This document shows, piece after piece, positions 1-5,799 of a stretch of 7,398 bases of DNA. A model generated the notes under the pieces. The model saw nothing but the letters and a program-made list of their open reading frames with translations, was not told the origin of the DNA and searched no databases. The position numbers and the translations under genes are program-made. Each line of letters begins with the position of its first letter. Position 1 is the first letter of the stretch. The stretch lies in NCBI GenBank assembly GCA_018813725.1, contig JAHJBD010000027.1:1-7398 (forward strand), given 5' to 3'. The DNA comes from Nanobdellota archaeon (lineage in GTDB: Archaea; Nanobdellota; Nanobdellia; Woesearchaeales; JAHJBD01).

Positions 1-95
1 AAGAAGGAAGAGGCTAAGAAGGAAGAAGCTAAGAAAGAAGAGCCTAAGAAAGAAGAGCCTAAGAAGGAAGAAGCCAAGAAGGAAGGGGCTAAGGA
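1..95 (+). repeat. 15-bp tandem repeat encoding KKEEA/P units
   Basis: About six imperfect copies of a 15-base unit (AAGAAGGAAGAGGCT and variants) run in frame through the tail of the upstream gene. Variation is mostly at third codon positions (AAG/AAA, GAA/GAG, GCT/GCC), plus Ala-to-Pro and one Glu-to-Gly change. That pattern fits a coding repeat maintained for its protein sequence. The array begins at or before the left edge, so its full copy number is unknown. Confidence 0.85.
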
Positions 96-99
96 ATAA
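1..99 (+). CDS. C-terminal end of an upstream protein, probably ribosomal protein uS4 (partial)
   Basis: Frame 1 is open from the left edge to a TAA at 97-99 and encodes the last 32 residues of a protein. They are almost entirely Lys/Glu, arranged as six pentapeptide units of the form KKEEA, KKEEP or KKEGA, ending in KE. No globular domain is visible, so identity rests on position: in archaea the gene immediately before uS11 and RpoD is normally uS4 (rpsD). A charged repetitive tail would be a disordered extension beyond the folded uS4 core. The stop lies one base before the uS11 start, so the two genes are certainly in one operon. Confidence in the reading frame is high; confidence in the uS4 identity is moderate. 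Confidence 0.65.
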   Translation, partial: KKEEAKKEEAKKEEPKKEEPKKEEAKKEGAKE

Positions 100-100
100 A

Positions 101-517
101 ATGGAAAAAAGGATGGAGAGGCAGTATGCCCCGATCAACTGGGGAATAGCACACATTTATTCTAGTTATAATAACACAATTATTCACATCACTGATATAA
201 CTGGTACTGAAACTATCGCAAGAGCATCAGGCGGTATGGTCGTCAAGCAAGATAGGATGGAAAGTTCACCTACTGCAGCGATGATCGCAGCGAAAAAAGC
301 AGGAGAAGCTGCAAGAGAGCAGGGTATCACAGGAATTCATGTCAAGATCAAAGCACCAGGGGGACATAATGGTCCTGCAAGTCCTGGACCAGGAGCACAA
401 GCAGCAGTAAGGGCACTATCAAGGATGGGCCTTAGAATCGGAATTATCGAGGATGTTACGCCTGTTCCTCACGATGGCTGCAGGAAAAAAGGCGGAAAAA
501 GAGGGAGGAGAGTATGA
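101..517 (+). CDS. rpsK: Small-subunit ribosomal protein uS11
   Basis: Encodes a 138-residue uS11, a protein of the 30S platform that contacts 16S rRNA near the E site and mRNA exit. Family signatures are clear: the IYSSYNNTIIHITD segment (19-32), GGMVVKQDRMESSPTAA (44-60), the PGPGAQAAVRAL block (95-106) and the basic end DVTPVPHDGCR...GRRV (118-138). Length is normal for archaea. The chosen start is the first ATG, one base after the upstream TAA; AAGGA at 91-95 could serve as a weak ribosome-binding site. A second in-frame ATG at 113 would remove four residues and cannot be excluded. The stop TGA (515-517) overlaps the next gene's start, indicating translational coupling to RpoD, as is standard in this archaeal operon. 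Confidence 0.97.
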   Translation: MEKRMERQYAPINWGIAHIYSSYNNTIIHITDITGTETIARASGGMVVKQDRMESSPTAAMIAAKKAGEAAREQGITGIHVKIKAPGGHNGPASPGPGAQAAVRALSRMGLRIGIIEDVTPVPHDGCRKKGGKRGRRV

Positions 518-1302
518 TGGAAATCAGAGCTCTTGAAAAATCTAAAGACAAGATTGTTTTCATGCTTAAGGATTCAACACCTACTTTTGCTAATTCACTT
601 AGAAGGGCGATTGTTGGTGAAGTACCTGTGATGGCAATTGAGAACGCTGAAATAAGGAAGAACAGTTCAATATTGTATGATGAGATCATCGCACATAGGC
701 TTGGATTATTGCCTTTAACAACTGATATCAAATCTTATAATGTTCCAGAAAAATGCAAATGCGAAGGCAAAGGTTGTGCAAGATGCCAATTGGGTCTTAC
801 CTTAAAGGCAAAAGGCCCAGCAATGGTCTATGCTTCAGAGATCAAAAGCAAGGACACTGCTGTTAAGCCAGTATATCCTAATATGCCTATCGTGAAGCTG
901 CTAAAAGGTCAGCAACTTGAGCTTGAAGCAACTGCAGTATTAGGAACAGGAAGACAGCATGCAAAATGGAGTCCTGGCCTAGCATTCTACAAGCAAAAAC
1001 CTGAGATTGAGATTGGAGCTGTAGCTGAACCTGCCAAAGTGGTTGAATCATGCCCAGTAGATGTTTTTGACTTGAAAGACAACAAAGTTGTTGTCAATAA
1101 AGAGAATCTTACGAAGTGTCACCTTTGTGGTGCTTGTGAAGATGTATCCGGTGGTAAAGTAAAAGTTAACAAGACTAATGATTTTATCTTCACCGTAGAG
1201 TCATGGGGCCAGCTTGAACCTAAAGTTATTGTTCAAGAGGCTTCAAAGGCAATCAATGAAAAGTGCGATGAATTCATCGCATTGGTCAAACAACTCAGTT
1301 AG
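514..1302 (+). CDS. rpoD: DNA-directed RNA polymerase subunit D (Rpo3), Fe-S domain version
   Basis: Encodes a 262-residue archaeal Rpo3, counterpart of bacterial alpha and eukaryotic Rpb3, which heterodimerises with Rpo11 to start polymerase assembly. The N-terminal dimerisation domain shows the expected PTFANSLRRAIVGEVPVMAIE (23-43). A loop C81-x-C83-x4-C88-x2-C91 matches the zinc loop of Rpb3/Rpo3. Domain 3 (about 178-226) is ferredoxin-like: C180-Pro, then C202-x2-C205-x2-C208, the four ligands needed for one [4Fe-4S] cluster; the second cluster's ligands are absent. Two adjacent ATGs (514 and 517) are possible starts. The strong site GGGAGGAG at 503-510 is better spaced for 517, whereas 514 gives an ATGA overlap with uS11. 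The next feature, a tRNA, begins 16 bases after the stop with no promoter seen between. Confidence 0.97.
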   Translation: MMEIRALEKSKDKIVFMLKDSTPTFANSLRRAIVGEVPVMAIENAEIRKNSSILYDEIIAHRLGLLPLTTDIKSYNVPEKCKCEGKGCARCQLGLTLKAKGPAMVYASEIKSKDTAVKPVYPNMPIVKLLKGQQLELEATAVLGTGRQHAKWSPGLAFYKQKPEIEIGAVAEPAKVVESCPVDVFDLKDNKVVVNKENLTKCHLCGACEDVSGGKVKVNKTNDFIFTVESWGQLEPKVIVQEASKAINEKCDEFIALVKQLS

Positions 1303-1318
1303 GCACTGATCGTATAAC

Positions 1319-1417
1319 GCGGGAGTGCCGGAGTGGTCAAACGGGCTAGGTTGAGGTTATAAATATCAAAAGCCTAGTGGCTTAGTGCCTGCGCGAGTTC
1401 GAACCTCGTCTTCCGCA
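1319..1417 (+). tRNA. tRNA-Leu (anticodon GAG) with a 15-nt intron
   Basis: A complete type II tRNA folds by hand. The acceptor GCGGGAG (1319-1325) pairs with CTTCCGC (1410-1416), with discriminator A1417 and no encoded CCA. The D stem CCG/CGG is at 1328-1330/1342-1344. The anticodon stem CTAGG/CCTAG (1346-1350/1373-1377) encloses 22 nt instead of 7. The T arm is GCGAG-TTCGAAC-CTCGT (1393-1409). The 15-nt variable arm (1378-1392) forms GGC/GCC with loop TTAGT. T33 is followed by anticodon GAG (1353-1355), reading CUC/CUU leucine codons; type II shape plus discriminator A agrees with Leu. It sits between RpoD and eL18, a position where haloarchaea also have a tRNA-Leu. With no obvious promoter of its own it is probably released from the operon transcript by RNase P and RNase Z. 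Confidence 0.95.
1357..1371 (+). other. tRNA intron (15 nt) at canonical position 37/38
   Basis: Removing TTATAAATATCAAAA restores a normal 7-base anticodon loop, TTGAGGG. The pre-tRNA forms a textbook bulge-helix-bulge: the anticodon stem, a 3-nt bulge AAG (1370-1372), a 4-bp helix TTGA/TCAA (1351-1354 with 1366-1369), a 3-nt bulge GGT (1355-1357), then the small intron loop TATAAATA. Cutting after the second base of each bulge (GG^T and AA^G) yields exactly the 37/38 junction. The archaeal tRNA splicing endonuclease is expected to do this. The intron is close to the minimum that can still form the motif. Confidence 0.9.
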
Positions 1418-1428
1418 TAATATTCAAA

Positions 1429-1764
1429 ATGAAAAACGAAGTATTGCAAGGATTGGTAACAGAATTGAAGAAGTCTGGCGAGCCTATTTGGAAACGGGTA
1501 GCTATGGACCTCGAAAGACCAACAAGGCAGAGAAGGATTGTCAACCTGACAAGGATCAATCAATATTCAAAGGAGAATGAGACAGTCATAATCCCAGGCA
1601 AGGTACTTGGTTCAGGTACTTTGGACCATAAGGTTGTGATTGCAGCTTATCAATTTTCACAGTCTGCAGCTGAGAAGATAACTGAGGCAGGATCAAAGAT
1701 GCTTACAATCAATGAACTTATCAAGGAAAGTCCGAAAGGCAAGAAGATAAGGATATTAGGATGA
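1429..1764 (+). CDS. rpl18e: Large-subunit ribosomal protein eL18
   Basis: Encodes a 111-residue eL18 (archaeal L18e), a 50S protein shared only by archaea and eukaryotes and related in fold to bacterial uL15. Recognisable segments are WKRVAMDLERPTRQRRIVNLTRIN (21-44), IPGKVLGSGTLDHKVVIAAYQFSQSAAEKI (55-84) and the terminal IRILG. It is slightly short but complete. The start ATG lies only 11 bases after the 3' end of tRNA-Leu, and that interval (TAATATTCAAA) has no Shine-Dalgarno sequence. Cleavage of the tRNA 3' end would therefore leave eL18 with a very short leader. The uL13 gene follows 10 bases after the stop. Confidence 0.95.
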   Translation: MKNEVLQGLVTELKKSGEPIWKRVAMDLERPTRQRRIVNLTRINQYSKENETVIIPGKVLGSGTLDHKVVIAAYQFSQSAAEKITEAGSKMLTINELIKESPKGKKIRILG

Positions 1765-1774
1765 GGATTTCAAG

Positions 1775-2173
1775 ATGATAATAGACGCAACTGATCTCAT
1801 ATTGGGAAGGATGGCAACTGTTGTAGCTAAAAAAGCATTGAACGGCGAGAAGATCGATATTGTCAATGTGGAAAAGGCAGTTGTGTCTGGAACAAAGGAA
1901 GTAATATTTGCCAAATACAAAAGGAAAAGGGACATGGGAACATTCAAAGGGCCATTTTGGTTCAGGCGGCCTAATATGTTTGTGAAGAGGACAATAAGAG
2001 GTATGCTTCCTTATAAGACTGAGCCAGGTGCAAAAGCTTATAAAAACATCAAATGTTATGTTGGTAAACCTATCGAAGGTGAAGCAGTTTCAATAGAATC
2101 AGCTAATATCTCACAGTTTGAGAACACAAAGTATGTTACTGTCGGGAGAATATGTCAAGAGTTGGGATTATGA
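1775..2173 (+). CDS. rplM: Large-subunit ribosomal protein uL13
   Basis: Encodes a 132-residue uL13, an early-assembling 50S protein bound to 23S rRNA. It opens with MIIDATDLILGRMATVVAK and has NVEKAVVSG (31-39) and the conserved core KRTIRGMLPYKTEPGAKA (71-88) followed by Y95-x-G97-x-P99. It is at the short end for archaea but both termini look intact. The start is the first ATG after the eL18 stop, with GAGG (1763-1766) as ribosome-binding site at about 8 bases spacing. The stop TGA (2171-2173) overlaps the uS9 start as ATGA, which implies coupled translation. Confidence 0.96.
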   Translation: MIIDATDLILGRMATVVAKKALNGEKIDIVNVEKAVVSGTKEVIFAKYKRKRDMGTFKGPFWFRRPNMFVKRTIRGMLPYKTEPGAKAYKNIKCYVGKPIEGEAVSIESANISQFENTKYVTVGRICQELGL

Positions 2174-2565
2174 AAACAATATACACTTCAGGAAAAAGAA
2201 AGACTGCCAAAGCAAGGGCAACCTTGAAAGATGGCAAAGGCCTTATCAGGGTCAATAATGTTCTTTTGGACCTTTATGAGCCAAAGATATACAGGATGAA
2301 ATTCCGTGAGCCAATATTGATAGCTGGTGACATTGTCAACAGTGTTGATATTGATGTCAATGTAAGCGGCGGCGGGATAGCTTCACAGGCAGATGCTGGA
2401 AGGCTTGCAATCGCTAAGGCATTGGTCGCACATTCAAAAGGGCTTAAAAATCAGTTCTTGAAATATGATAGGACATTGCTTGTCGCAGATGTAAGGCGAA
2501 AAGAGAACGCCAAGCCTAACAGGCACGGTAAAGCAAGAGCAAAAGTTCAGAAATCTTACAGGTGA
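2170..2565 (+). CDS. rpsI: Small-subunit ribosomal protein uS9
   Basis: Encodes a 131-residue uS9, whose C-terminal tail reaches the P-site tRNA anticodon loop in the 30S head. The sequence opens with the expected TSGKRKTAKARA (6-17). It carries the family block VSGGGIASQADAGRLAIAKAL (65-85) and ends in QKSYR with the invariant terminal Arg. An in-frame ATG at 2152 would add six residues (MSRVGI) and overlap uL13 by 22 bases. The ATG at 2170 is preferred because it forms the ATGA overlap and matches where archaeal S9 proteins begin. The gene's last bases contain the RpoN ribosome-binding site. Confidence 0.95.
   Translation: MKTIYTSGKRKTAKARATLKDGKGLIRVNNVLLDLYEPKIYRMKFREPILIAGDIVNSVDIDVNVSGGGIASQADAGRLAIAKALVAHSKGLKNQFLKYDRTLLVADVRRKENAKPNRHGKARAKVQKSYR
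2560..2565 (+). promoter_or_regulatory. Shine-Dalgarno AGGTGA for rpoN
   Basis: AGGTGA is formed by the last codon and stop of uS9 and sits five bases before ATG 2571. It is fully complementary to UCACCU in the conserved 3' end of archaeal 16S rRNA (AUCACCUCC). It decides the RpoN start against the in-frame GTG at 2562, which lies inside it. Confidence 0.7.
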
Positions 2566-2570
2566 ATGAA

Positions 2571-2768
2571 ATGATAATACCAATCAGATGCTGGAGTTGT
2601 GGGAAACCGATCGGACACTTATGGGAGCAGTTCAACGAGAAAGTGCAGAAGAGCAATGATAAGAAAAAAGCGCTTGATGAACTTGGTATTGAACGGTATT
2701 GCTGCAGATCAATGATCTTAGGACATGTTGACCTGATCGATACAGCTGCTCAGTTCAAGAAGTTTTAA
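2571..2768 (+). CDS. rpoN: DNA-directed RNA polymerase subunit N (Rpo10)
   Basis: Encodes a 65-residue Rpo10, homologue of eukaryotic Rpb10, a zinc-binding subunit attached to the Rpo3/Rpo11 assembly platform. The atypical zinc site is complete: C7-x2-C10 (RCWSCGK) and the adjacent pair C44-C45 in RYCCR. The MIIPIRC opening and the SMILGHVDLID stretch (47-57) are diagnostic of the family. Length is normal from the ATG at 2571; a GTG at 2562 would add three residues but falls inside the ribosome-binding site. This is the last gene of the conserved block. A T-rich stretch and a new TATA-like promoter follow, so the operon probably ends here without the rpoK, eno and rpsB genes commonly found next in archaea. 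Confidence 0.97.
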   Translation: MIIPIRCWSCGKPIGHLWEQFNEKVQKSNDKKKALDELGIERYCCRSMILGHVDLIDTAAQFKKF

Positions 2769-2786
2769 TTCTTGTTAATCTTTTTA
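2763..2786 (+). terminator. T-rich terminator after rpoN
   Basis: The 40 bases after the RpoN gene are T-rich on the coding strand, with TTTTAATT, TTGTTAATC and a TTTTT run. Archaeal polymerase terminates at such oligo-T tracts without needing a hairpin. The last T-run merges with the TATA box of the next gene. Confidence 0.45.
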
Positions 2787-2790
2787 TATT
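2783..2790 (+). promoter_or_regulatory. TATA box for the 84-residue ORF
   Basis: TTTATATT is centred about 25 bases upstream of the ATG at 2811. That is the archaeal TATA-to-start-site distance, so transcription should begin at or next to the A of the start codon. No Shine-Dalgarno sequence is present between them, which supports a leaderless mRNA. Confidence 0.6.
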
Positions 2791-2810
2791 AGATTGAGAT
2801 ATCCTAGATA

Positions 2811-3065
2811 ATGATACATCCAAACGGGCATGTGAGCAATTTTAGGCCTAATTATCAAGGGTATCCTGTCCTAGCTGGTCCTGCTCAGCATTATATTCAA
2901 GATAATCTTGATACATTGGTTGCGCCTGGTGAAATGCAGCCAGTGATGCTACAGTTCGCAGACATTGCTGTAACTTTGACCTCTGAAGTTGAGCATGATA
3001 TCAGGTATCTTTGCTTTGCATGCGGTGATCATAAATTTCACACAAAATTGCCCGTTAAACAATAA
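2811..3065 (+). CDS. Hypothetical protein with a compact Cys/His cluster
   Basis: An 84-residue protein that I do not recognise. It has no signal peptide or membrane segment. The N-terminal half is rich in Pro, Gly, Asn and Tyr (for example NFRPNYQGYPVLAGPAQ at 10-26). The middle (43-65) looks beta-rich and hydrophobic. Near the C-terminus C68-x2-C71-x2-H74-x2-H77 could bind one metal ion, though the spacing is unusually tight for a zinc finger and the cluster may be coincidental. Coding is supported by a well-placed TATA box, a leaderless ATG, codon use like its neighbours and a clean stop before the leuS promoter. It stands alone between the ribosomal operon and leuS, so context gives no clear function. 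Confidence 0.65.
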   Translation: MIHPNGHVSNFRPNYQGYPVLAGPAQHYIQDNLDTLVAPGEMQPVMLQFADIAVTLTSEVEHDIRYLCFACGDHKFHTKLPVKQ

Positions 3066-3066
3066 A

Positions 3067-3076
3067 TTATTAATAT
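3067..3076 (+). promoter_or_regulatory. TATA-like box for leuS
   Basis: TTATTAATAT is centred about 28 bases before the leuS ATG at 3100. The interval has no Shine-Dalgarno sequence, so the gene appears to start on its own, nearly leaderless transcript. The box is a weaker match than those at 2783 and 6671. Confidence 0.45.
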
Positions 3077-3099
3077 CAAATTGAATTTTGCTTCTCAAT

Positions 3100-5799
3100 A
3101 TGGCAGATTTTAACAGTATCTCAAAAAAATGGCAGAAGAAATGGGTGGATTCACATATCTTTAAGTTTGAGCCTGATTCTAAAAAGCCTAAGTTCTATTG
3201 CCTTGAGATGTTTTCTTATCCTTCTGGGAAATTGCACATGGGCCATGTCAGAAATTATTCTATCGGAGACTGTGTTGCGCGTTTTAAAAGGATGAACGGC
3301 TTTAACCTTCTTTATCCTGTTGGTTTTGATGCTTTGGGGTTGCCTGCTGAGAATGCAGCGATAAAGAATAAGGTTAACCCCAGGGATTGGACAATCAAAT
3401 GCATGGACTCAATGGTCGATCAGCTGAAATCACTTGGGTTTAGCTATGACTGGGAAAGGCTTATGCCTACGTGTGAGCCTGAATATTATAAGTGGAACCA
3501 ATGGATCTTTCTTAAGTTTTTTGAAAAAGGGTTGGCTTACAGAAAAGAAGGGATCATCAATTGGTGTGATAACTGTGGCACAGTGCTTGCCAATGAACAG
3601 GTTGAAGACGGCAAATGCTGGCGGTGCAAGTCAGAGGTTGAGCAGAAGCCTTTAGAGCAATGGTATTTTAATATCAAGGAATATGCCGAAGAGCTGCTTA
3701 AAGACCTGGACAAGCTCACTGGATGGCCAGAGCGTGTAAAAGTAATGCAGCAAAACTGGATAGGCAAGAGTTACGGCACTGAGCTTTATTTTGATGTAGT
3801 GGATGAAGATGGAAAAGTTGTTGATAAGATATCCACATTTACCACTAGAGCTGATACTGTATATGGTATAACCTATCTTGTTCTTGCAGCTGAGCATCCT
3901 AAGGTCACCCAGTGGACAAAAGGGACAAAGTATGAAAAAGATGTTCTTAAATTATTGTCAAAGATAAAAAAACAGAGCATGATCGAGAGGACTGCTGAAG
4001 GTAAGGAGAAGAATGGTGTTTTCCTTGGCAAGTATTTTATAAATCCTTTTACAGGTGATAAGTGTCCTTTGTGGGTTGCTGATTATGCATTATATGGGTA
4101 TGGGACTGGTGCTGTGATGGCTGTACCGACACATGATCAAAGAGATTTTGAGTTTGCAAAAAAGTATAATCTCCCTTTGAAGGTTGTAATAAATCCAAAC
4201 GATGGTTATGAGCTGGATGCTGCCAAGATGACCCGTGCATTTGTTGAGGAGGGAATACTTGTCAATTCAGATGATTTTTCTGGAATGAACAATCGTGATG
4301 CGATAATTGAAATAGGGAAATTTGCAGAGAAGAAAAAGTGGGGTAAGCGGACTGTAACCTATAAGCTTCGTGACTGGTTAATATCCAGGCAGAGGTACTG
4401 GGGGACTCCTATCCCTATTGTTTATTGTGAAAAGTGCGGCGCTGTGCCTGAGCTGGAAAAGAACCTTCCAATTGTTCTTCCTGAGAAAGTCAAGTTCACA
4501 GGGGAAGGAAATCCATTGGCATCTGCAAAAGAGTTTGCTTCATGCAAATGTCCTAAATGCAATGGAAAAGCAAGGCGTGAGACAGATACTATGGACACTT
4601 TTGTTGATAGTTCATGGTATTTCTTAAGGTTCATAGATAGGTTTAATGATAAACTTCCTTTTGACAATAAGCTAGTATCAAAGTGGATGCCTGTTGATCA
4701 GTATATCGGTGGGATTGAGCATGCTATACTTCATCTGCTATATGCTAGATTCTTTACCAAAGCTCTGCGTGATCTGGGTTTGCATAACATTGATGAGCCG
4801 TTCACTAAGCTATTGACACAAGGCATGGTGATAAAAGATGGCGCAAAGATGTCAAAAAGCCTTGGCAATGTAGTTGACCCTGGAGAGATCATCGGGAAGT
4901 ATGGCGCTGATACAGCAAGATTGTTTATCCTGTTTACAGCACTTCCTGAAAAAGAGCTTGAGTGGAGCGACCAAGGTGTTGCAGGAGCTTACAGGTTTTT
5001 GAACAGGTTCTATGCTTTGACTGACCAAGAAGGTCTTGTAAAGTCTGATAAGCTTGATAATAAGGATAAGATGCTTATCTCAAAAGTACATGAGACAATA
5101 AAGAAAGTCACTGAACTTATCGAGGAGTTTAAGCTAAGCCTTGCTATCGGCGCTATAATGGAACTTGTCAATCACATTTACAGATATAAAGAAGGCGGAG
5201 CAAAATTGTCTGTGTACAATGAGGCAGCAAAGACTGTGGCACTGCTACTCTGTCCGTTCACACCTCACTTGTCTGAAGAGGTATGGGAATTATTAGGCGG
5301 CAAGGGCTTTTGCAGCCTGCATCAGTGGCCTTTGTTTGATGAGACTAAGATAGACAAACAAGCAGAAGCATCTGAAGATCTAGTGCATTCGATGATATTT
5401 GATATCAACAATGTTCTGAAGCTTATCAAGATTGAAAAACCTAAGGGGATAAGGCTGATCGTGTCAGCTAAATGGAAGTATATCTTCTTTAAGCTTGTTA
5501 AGGAGGAACTCTCAAATACCCATGATTTTAAGACCATAATGACTGTGTGTCTTGCTGAGAACGATCTTAAGCCGCATGGCAAAGATATCTCTAAGCTAAT
5601 ACCTGGACTTCTCAAGGATGTCAGCAAGATACCTGAGACCATATTGGAACAGTCCCAGGAACTAGACAGTCTCAAATCTGTGAAGGATAAATTGAAAGAT
5701 GAGTTTGGCTGTGAAGTTGTTATTGAAAAAGCTGAGGACTCTAAGGAAGCTAAGGCTAATAATGCAAGCCCTGGCAAGCCTAGTATAATTATTTCTTAA
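3100..5799 (+). CDS. leuS: Leucyl-tRNA synthetase, bacterial-type core with archaeal-like C-terminal domain
   Basis: Encodes an 899-residue class I synthetase that charges tRNA-Leu. The HIGH motif is H46-M-G-H49 within YPSGKLHMGHVRNYSIGD and KMSKS is at 583-587. A zinc knuckle lies at C156/C159/C173/C176, and a second Cys-rich set is at C443/C446 and C482/C484/C487. The CP1 editing domain spans about 224-416, with FTTRADTVYG (247-256) and GTGAVMAVPTHDQRD (335-349). These blocks, DWLISRQRYWGTPIPIVYC and ETDTMDTFVDSSWY are bacterial-type. The short join from QGMV (574) to KMSKS lacks the leucine-specific insertion of E. coli LeuRS. From about 760 the sequence instead resembles archaeal LeuRS (LKPHGKDISKLI, DEFGCEVV, terminal PGKPSIII). 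An in-frame TTG at 3088 would add four residues; ATG 3100 is preferred because MADFN aligns with family starts and suits the TATA spacing. Confidence 0.95.
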   Translation: MADFNSISKKWQKKWVDSHIFKFEPDSKKPKFYCLEMFSYPSGKLHMGHVRNYSIGDCVARFKRMNGFNLLYPVGFDALGLPAENAAIKNKVNPRDWTIKCMDSMVDQLKSLGFSYDWERLMPTCEPEYYKWNQWIFLKFFEKGLAYRKEGIINWCDNCGTVLANEQVEDGKCWRCKSEVEQKPLEQWYFNIKEYAEELLKDLDKLTGWPERVKVMQQNWIGKSYGTELYFDVVDEDGKVVDKISTFTTRADTVYGITYLVLAAEHPKVTQWTKGTKYEKDVLKLLSKIKKQSMIERTAEGKEKNGVFLGKYFINPFTGDKCPLWVADYALYGYGTGAVMAVPTHDQRDFEFAKKYNLPLKVVINPNDGYELDAAKMTRAFVEEGILVNSDDFSGMNNRDAIIEIGKFAEKKKWGKRTVTYKLRDWLISRQRYWGTPIPIVYCEKCGAVPELEKNLPIVLPEKVKFTGEGNPLASAKEFASCKCPKCNGKARRETDTMDTFVDSSWYFLRFIDRFNDKLPFDNKLVSKWMPVDQYIGGIEHAILHLLYARFFTKALRDLGLHNIDEPFTKLLTQGMVIKDGAKMSKSLGNVVDPGEIIGKYGADTARLFILFTALPEKELEWSDQGVAGAYRFLNRFYALTDQEGLVKSDKLDNKDKMLISKVHETIKKVTELIEEFKLSLAIGAIMELVNHIYRYKEGGAKLSVYNEAAKTVALLLCPFTPHLSEEVWELLGGKGFCSLHQWPLFDETKIDKQAEASEDLVHSMIFDINNVLKLIKIEKPKGIRLIVSAKWKYIFFKLVKEELSNTHDFKTIMTVCLAENDLKPHGKDISKLIPGLLKDVSKIPETILEQSQELDSLKSVKDKLKDEFGCEVVIEKAEDSKEAKANNASPGKPSIIIS

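Noticed and set aside
1..95. A possible CRISPR or other non-coding direct-repeat array
   Set aside because: The 15-base units are contiguous without spacers, stay in frame, and vary mainly at third codon positions, so they are a protein-coding repeat.
456..731. A 91-codon antisense frame over the uS11/RpoD junction
   Set aside because: Both plus-strand genes are unambiguous; the frame has no Shine-Dalgarno site or family signature.
1366..1563. Antisense open frames across the tRNA-Leu end and the eL18 start
   Set aside because: They overlap a complete tRNA and a definite ribosomal protein gene, have no start signals and no recognisable protein features.
2152..2169. Upstream ATG for uS9 giving a MSRVGI extension
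   Set aside because: It requires a 22-base overlap with uL13 and adds residues not seen in S9; the ATGA start at 2170 matches the family.
3088..3099. TTG start for leuS, four codons upstream
   Set aside because: There is no ribosome-binding site, the added residues are not part of the family, and ATG 3100 fits the TATA spacing better.
5322..5777. A 151-codon open frame antisense to the end of leuS
   Set aside because: It is rich in Ser and Leu, has no ribosome-binding site or promoter, and lies opposite a clearly conserved coding region; it is a mirror of leuS codon use.
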